Origin: Pandoraea capi
GTDB taxonomy: Bacteria; Pseudomonadota; Gammaproteobacteria; Burkholderiales; Burkholderiaceae
Assembly: GCF_902459735.1 (NCBI RefSeq)
Contig: NZ_CABPRV010000008.1
Coordinates: forward strand, 186,001 to 250,000
Length of the DNA: 64,000 bases
Direction: 5' to 3'
The translations under genes and the position numbers were made by a program. Positions 40,311 through 49,459 of this stretch are shown one piece after another (position 1 is the stretch's first letter; the number at the start of each line of letters is the position of its first letter). The notes beneath the pieces are model-generated. The model did not search any database. It was given only the letters and a program-made list of their open reading frames with translations, and was not told where the DNA came from.

Positions 40311-40443
40311 GATGGCATTCCTGTGTATGAAAGAGGGCATGCCGTCGTGCAGCGCGAACCGTCATACGTCGGCATTATTCAGAAATGAATCCGAAATTAA
40401 CCCGCCGGAGACGCCGCGGCCCGACGGCAATCGGGCGCGGGAC

Positions 40444-40449
40444 ATTATA
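40444..40449 (-). promoter_or_regulatory. -10 box of the ppa promoter
   Basis: A perfect TATAAT on the minus strand lies 134 bases before ppa and leaves a leader of about 125 bases. No consensus -35 box is visible at 16-18 bases. Confidence 0.5.
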
Positions 40450-40476
40450 GCGGGTTTGACCGATTTGCCCGTCCCG

Positions 40477-41637
40477 TCACAGCGACGGCAGCTTTGCCAG
40501 CCGCTGCGGCGTGAGGTCGTCCACGCTGGCGCACCCGAGCAGTTGCAGCGTGGTGCGCAACTCGCCCAGCAGTAATTCGAGCACGCCCGCGACACCCTGC
40601 CCGCCGCGTGCGGCCACGCCGTACAGCGGCGCGCGCCCGAGCAGCACCCCCTTCGCGCCGAGCGCCACGGCCTTGGCGACGTCGCCACCGCGCCGCACGC
40701 CGCCGTCGAGGAAGACGGCCATGGCCGGGCCGCCCGCGTTCACGGCATCCACGATCATCGGCAGCGCCTCGACCGGTGCGAGCGTGCTGCCCAACTGACG
40801 TCCGCCATGGTTGGAGACGACGATGCCGTCTGCGCCATGGGCCTGCGCCTGACGCGCGTCGTCGAGCGTCAGAATGCCTTTGACGAGCACTTCACCGGGC
40901 CAGTGACGCCGCACCCAGGCGAGGTCGTCCCAACTGAGCGACAGGTCCATCTGCCGGCTGAGCATCGCCGCGTGACGCGCCAGATCGGCCCGCTCGCCCA
41001 CGCTCTTCGCGATGTTGCGCAGTTGCGGCGCACCGCCCACGAGCATCTGCCAGCTCCAGTGCGGATGCCGCATGCAATCGGCCACCAGTCGCGGCGTAAA
41101 GCGCAACGGCAGCTTGAAGCCGTTGCGCGTGTCGTGATCGCGTTTGCCGTGGACCGGCGTGTCGACGGTCAGCATCAAGGTGCGAAAGCCCGCCTCGCGC
41201 GCCCGGCGCATCATGCTCTCGGCAATGCGCCGGTCCTGCTGCACATACAGTTGCAGCCACAACTCGCCGTCCGGCACGGCAGCGCGCACGTCTTCGAGCA
41301 AGGAGGTGGAGGCCGTCGAGAGCACGAACGGCAGACCGGCGTCGGCCGCCGCGCGTGCCAGCAACTCGTCGGCACGCGGCCAGAACAGGCCATTGAGGCC
41401 CGTGGGACCGACGACCATCGGGGCAGCGGCGGCACGCCCCCATAAGGTCGTCTGACTCGTCGTTTGCGAGATGTCCTGCATCACGCGCGGCGCAAATCCC
41501 CATTGCCCGAACGCCTCGCGATTGCGGCGCAGCGCCTCGCCATCTTCCGCCCCGCCTTCCAGATAATCAAACGCCAGCTTCGTCAGACGGCGGCGCGCCG
41601 CCAGACGGTAATCCTCCACGCAGGAAAACGCGTGCAT
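40477..41637 (-). CDS. FMN-dependent 2-hydroxyacid dehydrogenase/oxidase (LldD/mandelate dehydrogenase family)
   Basis: The protein has 386 residues. It belongs to the FMN alpha-hydroxy-acid family, which oxidises (S)-2-hydroxy acids to 2-oxo acids. The catalytic base is H277 with R280 in SNHGGRQL. Other family blocks are PTGLNGLFWP, LQLYVQQDR, TVDTPVHGKRDHDTRNGF and the phosphate-binding GGVRRGGDVAKA. The start has GGGGGAG upstream. It is divergent from an IclR regulator and close to a hydroxyacid/aldehyde catabolic cluster, so a sugar-acid-derived or aromatic hydroxy acid is possible. Lactate and mandelate are the classical substrates. Confidence 0.87.
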   Translation of the reverse strand: MHAFSCVEDYRLAARRRLTKLAFDYLEGGAEDGEALRRNREAFGQWGFAPRVMQDISQTTSQTTLWGRAAAAPMVVGPTGLNGLFWPRADELLARAAADAGLPFVLSTASTSLLEDVRAAVPDGELWLQLYVQQDRRIAESMMRRAREAGFRTLMLTVDTPVHGKRDHDTRNGFKLPLRFTPRLVADCMRHPHWSWQMLVGGAPQLRNIAKSVGERADLARHAAMLSRQMDLSLSWDDLAWVRRHWPGEVLVKGILTLDDARQAQAHGADGIVVSNHGGRQLGSTLAPVEALPMIVDAVNAGGPAMAVFLDGGVRRGGDVAKAVALGAKGVLLGRAPLYGVAARGGQGVAGVLELLLGELRTTLQLLGCASVDDLTPQRLAKLPSL

Positions 41638-41732
41638 TGCTCCCCCTGTCCTCATGTTCCCAATCGCGCCCATGGGCTTTCGACGTCAGCCCTGCCGTCA
41701 GGGAAAGTTCGCTACTTGGGCACAAACAATTG

Positions 41733-41756
41733 CATTACAATCATAATCATTACAAT
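41733..41756. promoter_or_regulatory. Repeated CATTACAAT operator-like motif
   Basis: Two copies of CATTACAAT (41733-41741 and 41748-41756) lie 15 bases apart in an AT-rich patch between the divergent dehydrogenase and IclR genes. An ATTGCATTACAAT stretch begins just before the first. The position fits autoregulation by the IclR protein. Confidence 0.5.
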
Positions 41757-41777
41757 CCGAACACACTCGCAAACCCC

Positions 41778-42653
41778 ATGCCGCGCTCACCCGCCGGGTC
41801 GTCGCGCTCGACGCACGACACTTCCGCCGCCGCCTCCAGCCCTGCTTCCGCAGCGACTGCGACGGCGCCGTCCCCCTCGCGTTCATCGCTTTTCGTCGGC
41901 TCGACGGAAAAGACGTTTCAGGTGCTGCACGCCTTCGACGGCCCAGCGCGCTACATGACGCTCGGTGATATCGCGAAAGCGGCCGACCTCGACCGCAGTG
42001 CGACCCAACGGCTCGTGCATACGCTCGAAGCGCTCGGCTATCTCTTCCGGGTGCCGGAAACGCGCACCTACGGGCTGACGACGAAGGTGTTGCAGTTCTC
42101 GTACAACTACATCCGCGCGAACGAGCTGGTCGACAAAGCTTCGCCGTATCTGCTCGACATCAGCCGCCGTGTGGGCGAGACGACCAACCTCCAGGAACTC
42201 GACGGCCACGAGATCGTGTTCGTCGCGCGCTTTCCCGGCCAGCATCTCGTGAACATCGACATCGTGGTGGGCGCACGCCTGCCCGCCATGTTCACCGCCT
42301 CGGGCATTGCGATCCTGTCGCGCCTGCCGGATACTCGCGTGCGCGAAATCCTGTCCGGCACGGCACTCGAACCCATTACGCCGTACACGCTGATCGACGA
42401 AAAGAAGCTGCTCGAACGGATTCAGATGACCGCGCGTCGCGGCTACGCCATCGTCGAGAACGAGACCGTGATGGGCGACATTTCGGTTGCCGCGCCCATC
42501 ACCGATCACGACGGTCATGCCGTGGCCGCCATCAACATCTCGGTGCCGACCTCCCGCTGGACGCGTGAGCGCGCGGAAGCCGAACTCGCCCCGCACATTC
42601 AGGTGGCCGCCACCTCGATCTCGAAGTCGCGACTGTCGACGTTCCGACGCTGA
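41778..42653 (+). CDS. IclR-family transcriptional regulator
   Basis: The protein has 291 residues. A Ser/Ala/Thr-rich N-terminal extension of about 40 precedes the winged helix-turn-helix (STEKTFQVLHAFDGPARYMTLGDIAKAADLDRSATQRLVHTLEALGYL). The effector-binding GAF-like domain follows, with the family segments IVFVARFPG, ARLPAMFTASGIAILS and GISVAAPI-like GDISVAAPITDHDG. It would sense a small acid and control the divergent dehydrogenase and perhaps the whole neighbouring catabolic cluster. A start 47 codons upstream is in frame but would overlap the divergent promoter. Confidence 0.9.
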   Translation: MPRSPAGSSRSTHDTSAAASSPASAATATAPSPSRSSLFVGSTEKTFQVLHAFDGPARYMTLGDIAKAADLDRSATQRLVHTLEALGYLFRVPETRTYGLTTKVLQFSYNYIRANELVDKASPYLLDISRRVGETTNLQELDGHEIVFVARFPGQHLVNIDIVVGARLPAMFTASGIAILSRLPDTRVREILSGTALEPITPYTLIDEKKLLERIQMTARRGYAIVENETVMGDISVAAPITDHDGHAVAAINISVPTSRWTRERAEAELAPHIQVAATSISKSRLSTFRR

Positions 42654-42734
42654 ACGTCGACACCGCCTTCGGGCGATGGCGCAACGCGCCGCCGCCCGAA
42701 CAGCATCGACGTCACACCAACGTCACCAACCTGA

Positions 42735-43646
42735 TCAACGTCCTTCGAAAATCGCCAGCTGACGCTTCAGCTCTTCGCGCAACTCGGCCGACAGCGCCGG
42801 TGCCGGCGGCACCAGCGGGGCGAGCATCGCCGGGGCGTTCACACCGATCAGATCCATCACCGACTTCATCGGGCCCGGGTTCGTTTCGGCGAATGCGAGA
42901 TTCATCAGCGGAATCAGCGAGCGGTGCAGTTCCAGCGCATCGGCCGTCTTGCCTTCCGACGCCAGCGTGAAGATGCGTTGCCATGCCGTGGGCAGCAGCG
43001 ACGCCGTCACCACGATCCCGCCGCGCGCACCGGCCGCGATATGCAACGGGAACAGCGTGTCTTCCCCGCTCAGCACCGCAAACGATTCGTCGACACCCGC
43101 CACCGTGCGCAGGAAATGCCACATGTCGGTGTTGCATGCCTTCATGCCGATGATGTTCTCGTGGCGCGACAGCTCGTGCAGCACTTCCGGGGCGATCGCG
43201 ATACGCGTGCGATACGGAATTTCGTAGATGAGGATCGGCAGCGGCGACTCGTCGGCGTAACGCAGGAAGTAGTCGCGGATACCGGCTTGCGTCGGGTTCG
43301 TGTAGTACGGCGTGAGCACCAGCAGCCCGTCGGCACCGGCAGCGGCGAAATCGCGACCGGCCTCGATGGCGTCGTGATACCCCGGATCGAGCACGCCGGC
43401 GATGACCGGCACGTCGCGGCCGTGCGCCTTGACCTCCTGCGCCGTGAGTTCGGCCATGCGCACCCGCTCGGCACGCGAGAGCGCGCCGTACTCACCGGTG
43501 CCGCCCAGCGGCACCACGCCGTCGATGCCCTGCGCCAGCAAGTAGCGCATGAGCGCGCGGGCGGCATCGGCGTGAATCGTGTCGTCGGCGTTCACCGGCG
43601 TGGGGATCGCCGGGAAAATGCCCTTGAGTTGTTCGGAGCGAAGCAT
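42735..43646 (-). CDS. DapA/N-acetylneuraminate-lyase family aldolase or dehydratase
   Basis: The protein has 303 residues. It is a class I aldolase-fold enzyme with the Schiff-base lysine K169 (IGMKACN), the relay tyrosine in YEIPY, and the GGTGEYGAL loop. The arginine aligned with E. coli DapA R138 is kept (YEIPYRTR). Housekeeping DapA makes dihydrodipicolinate. Here the gene is the last of an operon with an ABC importer and an FAD dehydrogenase, so a catabolic keto-acid reaction such as retro-aldol cleavage or dehydration is more likely. The substrate cannot be read from sequence. Confidence 0.85.
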   Translation of the reverse strand: MLRSEQLKGIFPAIPTPVNADDTIHADAARALMRYLLAQGIDGVVPLGGTGEYGALSRAERVRMAELTAQEVKAHGRDVPVIAGVLDPGYHDAIEAGRDFAAAGADGLLVLTPYYTNPTQAGIRDYFLRYADESPLPILIYEIPYRTRIAIAPEVLHELSRHENIIGMKACNTDMWHFLRTVAGVDESFAVLSGEDTLFPLHIAAGARGGIVVTASLLPTAWQRIFTLASEGKTADALELHRSLIPLMNLAFAETNPGPMKSVMDLIGVNAPAMLAPLVPPAPALSAELREELKRQLAIFEGR

Positions 43647-43698
43647 GAGTTAAACGTCCGTGAATCGTGAGTTCGTGGAAATCGGAGACCGCATCGGT

Positions 43699-45510
43699 TC
43701 AGGTAGCCAGGCTGCGACGGCGCAGACGCTCGGCCACCCAGATGAGTGCGGCGATGAAAAGGAACAGGCACGTGGAGACCGCGGCGATCACCGGCGAGAT
43801 CTGCATCGTGATTTCGTCCCAGAATTGCTTGGGCAACGTGGTCGACAAGCCGCCCGACGTGAACAGGGCAATCGTCAGTTCGTCGAACGACGTGGCGAAC
43901 GCGAACAGGAACGACGAGAGCAGACCGGCGCCGAGAATCGGGAACGTCACGCGACGCAGCGTCGCCCACGGACGCGCGCCGAGGCTGTACGCCGCCAGAT
44001 CGAGGCGCGTGTCGTAGTTGCGCAGCACCGCCATCATCGTGATGACGACATAGGGCACGGCCACAACGGTGTGGGCAAGCGTCAGTCCGACGCTGGATCC
44101 GACCAGCCCGACCTTGGCGAAGAAATAGAACACGCCCACGGCCAGGATCATGCGCGGCACCACGATGGGGGCGAGCACGAAGGCGAGCATTGCCGACTTG
44201 CCGCGCATGCCGCCGCGCACCAGCAGGAACGCAGCCGGTGTGCCGACGAGCATCGACAACAGCCCCGCACCGATGCCCACGAGCATCGAACGCGTGACGG
44301 CCTGCATCCACAGCGGCGAATCCCAGATCTGCTGGTACCACTGGAGCGAGAAGCCCTTGGGCGGCCACGCCAGCCCCGAGGCCGAATCGAACGACATCGG
44401 AATCATCAGCAGCGCGGGCGCGGCGAGGAACACGACCAGCAGGAAGACGACCACGCGCAGCAACGGCCCGTCGCCCTGCTCGCCCTTGTGACGCGGCAAC
44501 ACATGCAGCAGCAGATCGGTGGCGCTGCCAAGCGTGGCGAGCACCTTCTCGCCGAGCGAACGGCTCCAGCCGCCGCGACGCTTGCCTGCCTTCGCGTCGC
44601 CCGCGCCGCCGGCCATCGTCGAGAGACCGACCATGCGGTCGTAGACGAAGAACACGACCAGCACCACGGCAAGCAGCAACACGGAAATCGCGCCGGCAAA
44701 GCCCCAGTTCAGCGCCTGCATCACCTGATCGATGATGAGCTGCGTGATCATGGTTTCGTGACGTCCGCCGAGCAGCGTCGGCGTAATGAAGAAGCCGATC
44801 GCGGTGACGAACACCATCAGCGCACCGGCCGCCACGCCCGGCAGCGACAACGGGAAATACACGCGCCAGAAGACCGTACCGGGACGCGCGCCGAGCGTCG
44901 AGGCTGCGCTCGGCAGACGACGGTCGATGTTCTCCATGACGGAGAGCATCGTGAGCACCGCCAGCGGCATGAGCGCATGCACCATCCCCAACACCACGGC
45001 CGGGAAGCTGTAGAGCAGCGAGAGCGGCTGATCGATCAGACCGAGATCGAGCAGCGTGCGGTTGACGACCCCGTTACGGCCGAGCAGCACCACCCATGCG
45101 AACGTGCGCACGAGGAAACTCGTCCAGAACGAGAGCAGCAGCCAGAACAGCAAGCGCTGCTTGCGCGCACCACTGAGCGTGGAGAGCCGATAGGCAATCG
45201 GATAGCCCGTGAGCACCGCGAAGAAGGTCGTGTACAGCGAGACCTTCAGGGTAATGAGCAGCACCTCGACATACACCGACGAGGCGAACAGCCGCTGGTA
45301 CTCGGCGAAAGTGAAACCGCTCTCGCCGCGAATGCTCAGCAGCAGCAACTGGCCGACCGGATAGATCAGCATCACCGCCAGCAGGATGACGATGGGCGCG
45401 GCCATGAACAGCGGGCGCAGACGCGCACGCCACGGCGAGCGACGCGGCGTCGGCTGCACCGGTTGCGAGGGTTGGGAGGACGAAGGGCGAACCACGGCGG
45501 AAGCACTCAT
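43699..45510 (-). CDS. Fused two-domain ABC transporter permease (PotB-PotC type)
   Basis: The protein has 603 residues, twice the usual size. Two MetI-like permease units stand in one chain. The first carries its EAA loop near residue 205 (STLGARPGTVFWRVYFPLSLPG). The second, after a hydrophilic linker with KAGKRRGGWSRS, has YSLGARPWATLRRVTFPILGAG near 520. The fused form replaces the PotB/PotC heterodimer of spermidine/putrescine or opine-type importers. It sits three bases after the ATPase gene and 52 bases before the DapA-like gene. Confidence 0.88.
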   Translation of the reverse strand: MSASAVVRPSSSQPSQPVQPTPRRSPWRARLRPLFMAAPIVILLAVMLIYPVGQLLLLSIRGESGFTFAEYQRLFASSVYVEVLLITLKVSLYTTFFAVLTGYPIAYRLSTLSGARKQRLLFWLLLSFWTSFLVRTFAWVVLLGRNGVVNRTLLDLGLIDQPLSLLYSFPAVVLGMVHALMPLAVLTMLSVMENIDRRLPSAASTLGARPGTVFWRVYFPLSLPGVAAGALMVFVTAIGFFITPTLLGGRHETMITQLIIDQVMQALNWGFAGAISVLLLAVVLVVFFVYDRMVGLSTMAGGAGDAKAGKRRGGWSRSLGEKVLATLGSATDLLLHVLPRHKGEQGDGPLLRVVVFLLVVFLAAPALLMIPMSFDSASGLAWPPKGFSLQWYQQIWDSPLWMQAVTRSMLVGIGAGLLSMLVGTPAAFLLVRGGMRGKSAMLAFVLAPIVVPRMILAVGVFYFFAKVGLVGSSVGLTLAHTVVAVPYVVITMMAVLRNYDTRLDLAAYSLGARPWATLRRVTFPILGAGLLSSFLFAFATSFDELTIALFTSGGLSTTLPKQFWDEITMQISPVIAAVSTCLFLFIAALIWVAERLRRRSLAT

Positions 45511-45513
45511 GAC

Positions 45514-46626
45514 TTACCCCGCGATCGCCACGGCGTCATCGGCGTGCCAGGCGAGGCCCAGCGTCTGACCGATTTCGTAACGGTTACCCTGTCGATGCGT
45601 CGGGAAGGCCGCCACGAGCGACTTGCTCGCGTCGCCGCCCGTCACCGCCGATTGCAGATACAGCTTCGTCATACCGCCGGTGACCATGATGTCGGTGAGC
45701 TTCGCCGAAATCGTGGCTACACCGTCCGCACCCGATCGACCGTCGTGAATGTGCAGGTTCTGCGGACGCAGCATGAGCTTGACCGGACGGCCGCGCTCGA
45801 TCTGCGCGTCGTAGACCATCGCGCCGGCACCACCGGCGGCATCGACACCCGGCATCGCCACGCGCACCTGATCGCCCGCCCGCTCGAGCACCGTGGCGTC
45901 GAGCAGATTGGATTCACCAAGGAAGTCGGCAACGAACACGCTCTTCGGACGGAAATACAGATCGTCCGGCGTGCCCAGTTGCGCGATCTCGCCGGCGTTC
46001 ATCAGGCAGATGCGATCGGACATCGTCATCGCTTCTTCCTGATCGTGCGTGACGTACACGATGGTGGTGCCGAGCTCTCGGTGGATGCGCTTGATTTCGA
46101 GCTGCATGTGATCGCGCAGCTTCTTGTCGAGCGCGCCCAGCGGCTCGTCCATCAGAATGATCGACGGCCGGTAGACCATGCAGCGCGCGAGCGCAATGCG
46201 CTGCTGCTGACCACCCGAGAGTTCGCGCGGATAGCGCTCTGCCACGTGCGGCAGATGCACCATTTCCAGCGCGTTCATGACCATCTTGCGAGCCTCGGCG
46301 GCATCGGTGCGACGCATCTGCAACGGGAACGCGATGTTTTCCGCCACCGTCATGTGGGGGAACAGCGCGTAGTTCTGGAACACCATGCCGATGTCGCGCT
46401 CGTACGGCGCACCGTACGTGACATCGGCCCCATTGATGCGGATGGCGCCCGCATCGGGCTGCGACAGACCGGCGATGAGCGAGAGCAACGTGGTCTTGCC
46501 CGAGCCGCTGGGGCCGAGCAAGGTCAGGAATTCGCCCTGGGCGACATCGAGATCGGTCGGCGCCAGCGCTACGAAATCGCCGTAGCGTTTGGACAGGCCC
46601 GAGACTTGAAGATTGGCAACGGTCAT
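45514..46626 (-). CDS. ABC transporter ATP-binding protein (PotA type)
   Basis: The protein has 370 residues. The nucleotide-binding domain has GPSGSGKTT near residue 35, LSGGQQQR near 140 and IILMDEPLGALD near 158, and is followed by a C-terminal TOBE-type regulatory domain of about 120 residues. It energises the fused permease. It is the second transporter gene in the operon, 45 bases after the binding-protein gene. Confidence 0.93.
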   Translation of the reverse strand: MTVANLQVSGLSKRYGDFVALAPTDLDVAQGEFLTLLGPSGSGKTTLLSLIAGLSQPDAGAIRINGADVTYGAPYERDIGMVFQNYALFPHMTVAENIAFPLQMRRTDAAEARKMVMNALEMVHLPHVAERYPRELSGGQQQRIALARCMVYRPSIILMDEPLGALDKKLRDHMQLEIKRIHRELGTTIVYVTHDQEEAMTMSDRICLMNAGEIAQLGTPDDLYFRPKSVFVADFLGESNLLDATVLERAGDQVRVAMPGVDAAGGAGAMVYDAQIERGRPVKLMLRPQNLHIHDGRSGADGVATISAKLTDIMVTGGMTKLYLQSAVTGGDASKSLVAAFPTHRQGNRYEIGQTLGLAWHADDAVAIAG

Positions 46627-46671
46627 GAGATCAGCACCCCAAAAAACATGAAACGGAACGGCAGGTGAGGA

Positions 46672-47802
46672 TCAGGTCAGGATCCAGCGGTTGAAACGTT
46701 CGAGCGCAACGCTCTGGTTCTGCTGCCAGAACTGGGCGTTGATATGCACGCCGCTCTTCATGTTGTCCGGGAAGGTCGGGCAGTTCTTTGCGATCTCCGG
46801 CTTCACGTAATTGAACGCTTCGGGCTGCGTCATGCCGGCGGGGAAGTACTTGACCAGTTCCGCCTGACGCTTCGGATCGCTCGCGAACTTGATGAACTCG
46901 CGGCAAGCGGCCGCGTTCGGCGTGCCCTTGAGAATCGACCAGTTATCGACACCCCAGATGTTCTGGTTCCAGACGATCTCGACCGGCACGCCGTTGGCCT
47001 GTGCCGACTGCGCACGCGAGGCCCACGTGGCGACCATGTCCACTTCGCCCGAGCCGAGCATCTGCTCGACCTGTGCACCGGTCGTCCACCACACGGCGAC
47101 CTGCTTGGCGATCTTGTCCAGGCTCTTGAACGCGCGGTCGAAGTCGCACGGATACACCGAGCCCGGCGCAACGCCGTCGGCAAGCAGTGCCTGTTCGATG
47201 GTGTCGAACGGATACTTGCGAATCGAGCGGCGGCCCGGGAAGTCCTTCACGTTCCACAGGTCGGCCCACGACGTCGGCGCCTTGCGGCCCTTGAACGCGT
47301 CGGTGCGATAGGCCAGCACCGTCGAGTAGACGTTGGTCCCCACGCCGAACGGCGACATGTACTGCTTCGGGATCTTGGCGATGGTCGGGTCCGACTCGAG
47401 ACCGTGACGCTCCAGATACTCCTTGCCCCCGCCGGTCAGCAGCAGGATCGCGGGCTGGCTGATCTTCGCCATGTCCCACGTGTAGCTGCCGGCTTCGACC
47501 ATGCTCTTGATCTGCGCGGTCGGCTCGGCGTTCGCCTGCACACCGACGACTTCGATGCCCGTCGCCTTGGCGAACGGCTTGTAGTACACGGCGTCGTACG
47601 CCTTCGTGTAAATGCCGCCGTCGTCACGCACGACGATGCGCTTGGTCGCGGCGCGCGAGGGCGTCCACACGAACGGGAAGGCAACGGCGGCCGCGCCGAC
47701 GAGCGCCGTCTTCATGGCCGTGCGACGGCCCGGTTGTGCGAGCGACGCTGCGTTGTTGTCTACGGAATCGAGCGGGCTTGCAGAGGTCTTGCGTTTCATC
47801 AT
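46672..47802 (-). CDS. ABC transporter substrate-binding protein (PotD type), probable Tat substrate
   Basis: The protein has 376 residues. An N-terminal segment with a twin arginine (GRRTAMKTAL) precedes the hydrophobic stretch VGAAAVAFPFVW and a probable cut at SRA/ATK. This suggests export by Tat, though Sec is possible. The mature protein is a family-1-like solute-binding fold (RIVVRDDGGIYTKAYDAVYYKPF). PotD-like proteins bind polyamines, opines or organic acids. Two adjacent ATG codons are possible starts; GGAG lies just upstream. Confidence 0.87.
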   Translation of the reverse strand: MMKRKTSASPLDSVDNNAASLAQPGRRTAMKTALVGAAAVAFPFVWTPSRAATKRIVVRDDGGIYTKAYDAVYYKPFAKATGIEVVGVQANAEPTAQIKSMVEAGSYTWDMAKISQPAILLLTGGGKEYLERHGLESDPTIAKIPKQYMSPFGVGTNVYSTVLAYRTDAFKGRKAPTSWADLWNVKDFPGRRSIRKYPFDTIEQALLADGVAPGSVYPCDFDRAFKSLDKIAKQVAVWWTTGAQVEQMLGSGEVDMVATWASRAQSAQANGVPVEIVWNQNIWGVDNWSILKGTPNAAACREFIKFASDPKRQAELVKYFPAGMTQPEAFNYVKPEIAKNCPTFPDNMKSGVHINAQFWQQNQSVALERFNRWILT

Positions 47803-47932
47803 GGTCTCCGGTCTTGACTGGGAGGGTGGGCGCGGCGACGGACGCGATTTCGGCACAGCCGCCGCGCGCGCAGTTATGGCAAAACAAACAGCAAAACGTG
47901 AAAAACGAAAATGTCGTGGATGTGCCGACCGC

Positions 47933-49369
47933 TCAGGGAACGAGGCGCCCCGGGTTGAACAGCTGGTTCGGATCGAGCGCCGCCTTCACGGTGCGCATCA
48001 GGGCAAGCTCCGCCGGTGCCTTGTAGCGCTGCATCAGCGGCAGGCCCGTCTGGCCGACGCCGTGTTCCGCGCTGAACGTACCCGACAGACGCGCCGCGAC
48101 GTCGTTCACGCAGGCGCGCATCGCGTCGCCCATGGCCGCGCTGTCGGCGAGCGCCGCCCACGCGGCGAACGAGAACATCGGAATGAAGTGCACGTTGCCG
48201 TCGCCCATATGGCCGACGATGGCGATGTCCAGCCCCGGCACGATGGCATGCACCGCACGCGTGGACGCTTCGATGAATTCGGGAACGCTCGACACCGGCA
48301 CGGCGCAATCGGTCGTGAGGCCGATGGCGGCCTTCTTGTTCGCCTCGCTCACGCTGTGACGCACTTCCCACAGGTCGGCGCGCTGTGTTTCGTTCGCGGC
48401 AACGACGGCGTCTTCCACCAGGCCCTTCTCGATGGCGTCGCCCAACGTTTCGGTCAGTACCGCTTCGAGCCCTTCGGCGTCGCGCGTGTCGCCCAGTTCG
48501 ACAAGCACGTGCCAGGCATGAGCGCCGGTAAGCGGATTGCGGCGATTCGGCACGTTCGCCAGCACCAGATCCAGCTGGTGACGATTCATGATTTCGAACG
48601 CGGACAGACGCGAGCCGCAGACGTTCTGGAACATGCCGAGAATCTGCTGCGCGGCAGCCGGATCGCGCGGGGCGAACCAGGCAAGCGCGTGATGCGTGGG
48701 CAGCGGGTGGAGCTTGAGCGCCGCCGCCGTGATGATGCCCAGCGTGCCCTCCGCGCCGATGAACAGATGCTTGAGATCGATGCCGGTGTTGTCCTTGCGC
48801 AGCGCACGCAATCCGTCCCAGATCGTGCCGTCGGCCAGCACGACTTCGAGACCCAGCACGTTCTCGCGGGTGTTGCCGTATCGCAGCACGCTCGTGCCGC
48901 CCGCATTGGTCGAGAGCGTGCCGCCGATCTGGCACGACCCCTCGGCGCCGAGGCTGACCGGGTAGAGACGCCCGACGTCGGCCGCCGCATCCTGCACGGT
49001 TTTCAGAATGCACCCAGCTTCGACGACCATCGAACCGTTGGCCGCGTCGATCTGACGGATATGACGCATGCGCGCCAGATTCAGGATCACAGGGGCCGGG
49101 CCGCCTGTCGCCGGCACCGCGCCGCCGCACAGGCTCGTATTACCACCCTGTGGGAGGATCGGCACCCCGGCAGCCGCGCACAGCTTCACAATGTCGCTGA
49201 CCTGCTCGGTCGACGACGGCAGCACCACGCACAGGGCTTCGCCCCGGTAGCGCCCGCGCCAGTCTTCCGTGTAACCGGCGGTGTCGGGCGCGCTCGTGAG
49301 CACGGCGTCCGCGCCCAGCGCGTCCTGCAACCGGTTCAACAGGGTCTCTTGCGTGACTGCGTCGTTCAT
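47933..49369 (-). CDS. FAD-linked 2-hydroxyacid dehydrogenase (GlcD/DLD family)
   Basis: The protein has 478 residues. The PCMH-type FAD domain contains PQGGNTSLCGGAVP and GCQIGGTLSTNAGGT-like SCQIGGTLSTNAGG. The C-terminal FAD-oxidase domain ends with the metal/substrate block HMGDGNVHF and SGTFSAEHGVGQTG. The family oxidises D-2-hydroxy acids such as D-lactate, glycolate or D-2-hydroxyglutarate. The ATG of MNDAVTQ has CAGGAG upstream; the longer frame is unlikely. It is the first gene of the minus-strand operon, so together with the FMN enzyme nearby the region can handle both hydroxyacid stereochemistries. Confidence 0.88.
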   Translation of the reverse strand: MNDAVTQETLLNRLQDALGADAVLTSAPDTAGYTEDWRGRYRGEALCVVLPSSTEQVSDIVKLCAAAGVPILPQGGNTSLCGGAVPATGGPAPVILNLARMRHIRQIDAANGSMVVEAGCILKTVQDAAADVGRLYPVSLGAEGSCQIGGTLSTNAGGTSVLRYGNTRENVLGLEVVLADGTIWDGLRALRKDNTGIDLKHLFIGAEGTLGIITAAALKLHPLPTHHALAWFAPRDPAAAQQILGMFQNVCGSRLSAFEIMNRHQLDLVLANVPNRRNPLTGAHAWHVLVELGDTRDAEGLEAVLTETLGDAIEKGLVEDAVVAANETQRADLWEVRHSVSEANKKAAIGLTTDCAVPVSSVPEFIEASTRAVHAIVPGLDIAIVGHMGDGNVHFIPMFSFAAWAALADSAAMGDAMRACVNDVAARLSGTFSAEHGVGQTGLPLMQRYKAPAELALMRTVKAALDPNQLFNPGRLVP

Positions 49370-49459
49370 TGCCTGCCTGCTCCTGAATGCGTCGGTTCGA
49401 CTGCCCCGCTGCGTGCCTCGCCGTCTGCTATGACTGTACGCAACGAGCGGTGTTGCCAT

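Noticed and set aside
42735-43646. Housekeeping dapA of lysine synthesis
   Set aside because: The enzyme keeps the family residues, but its operon with an importer and a hydroxyacid dehydrogenase points to catabolism; not excluded.
43660-46668. A 1002-codon plus-strand frame
   Set aside because: It is antisense to the ABC transporter genes and is rich in Arg, His and Gln, the usual mirror of high-GC coding sequence. No domain is recognisable.
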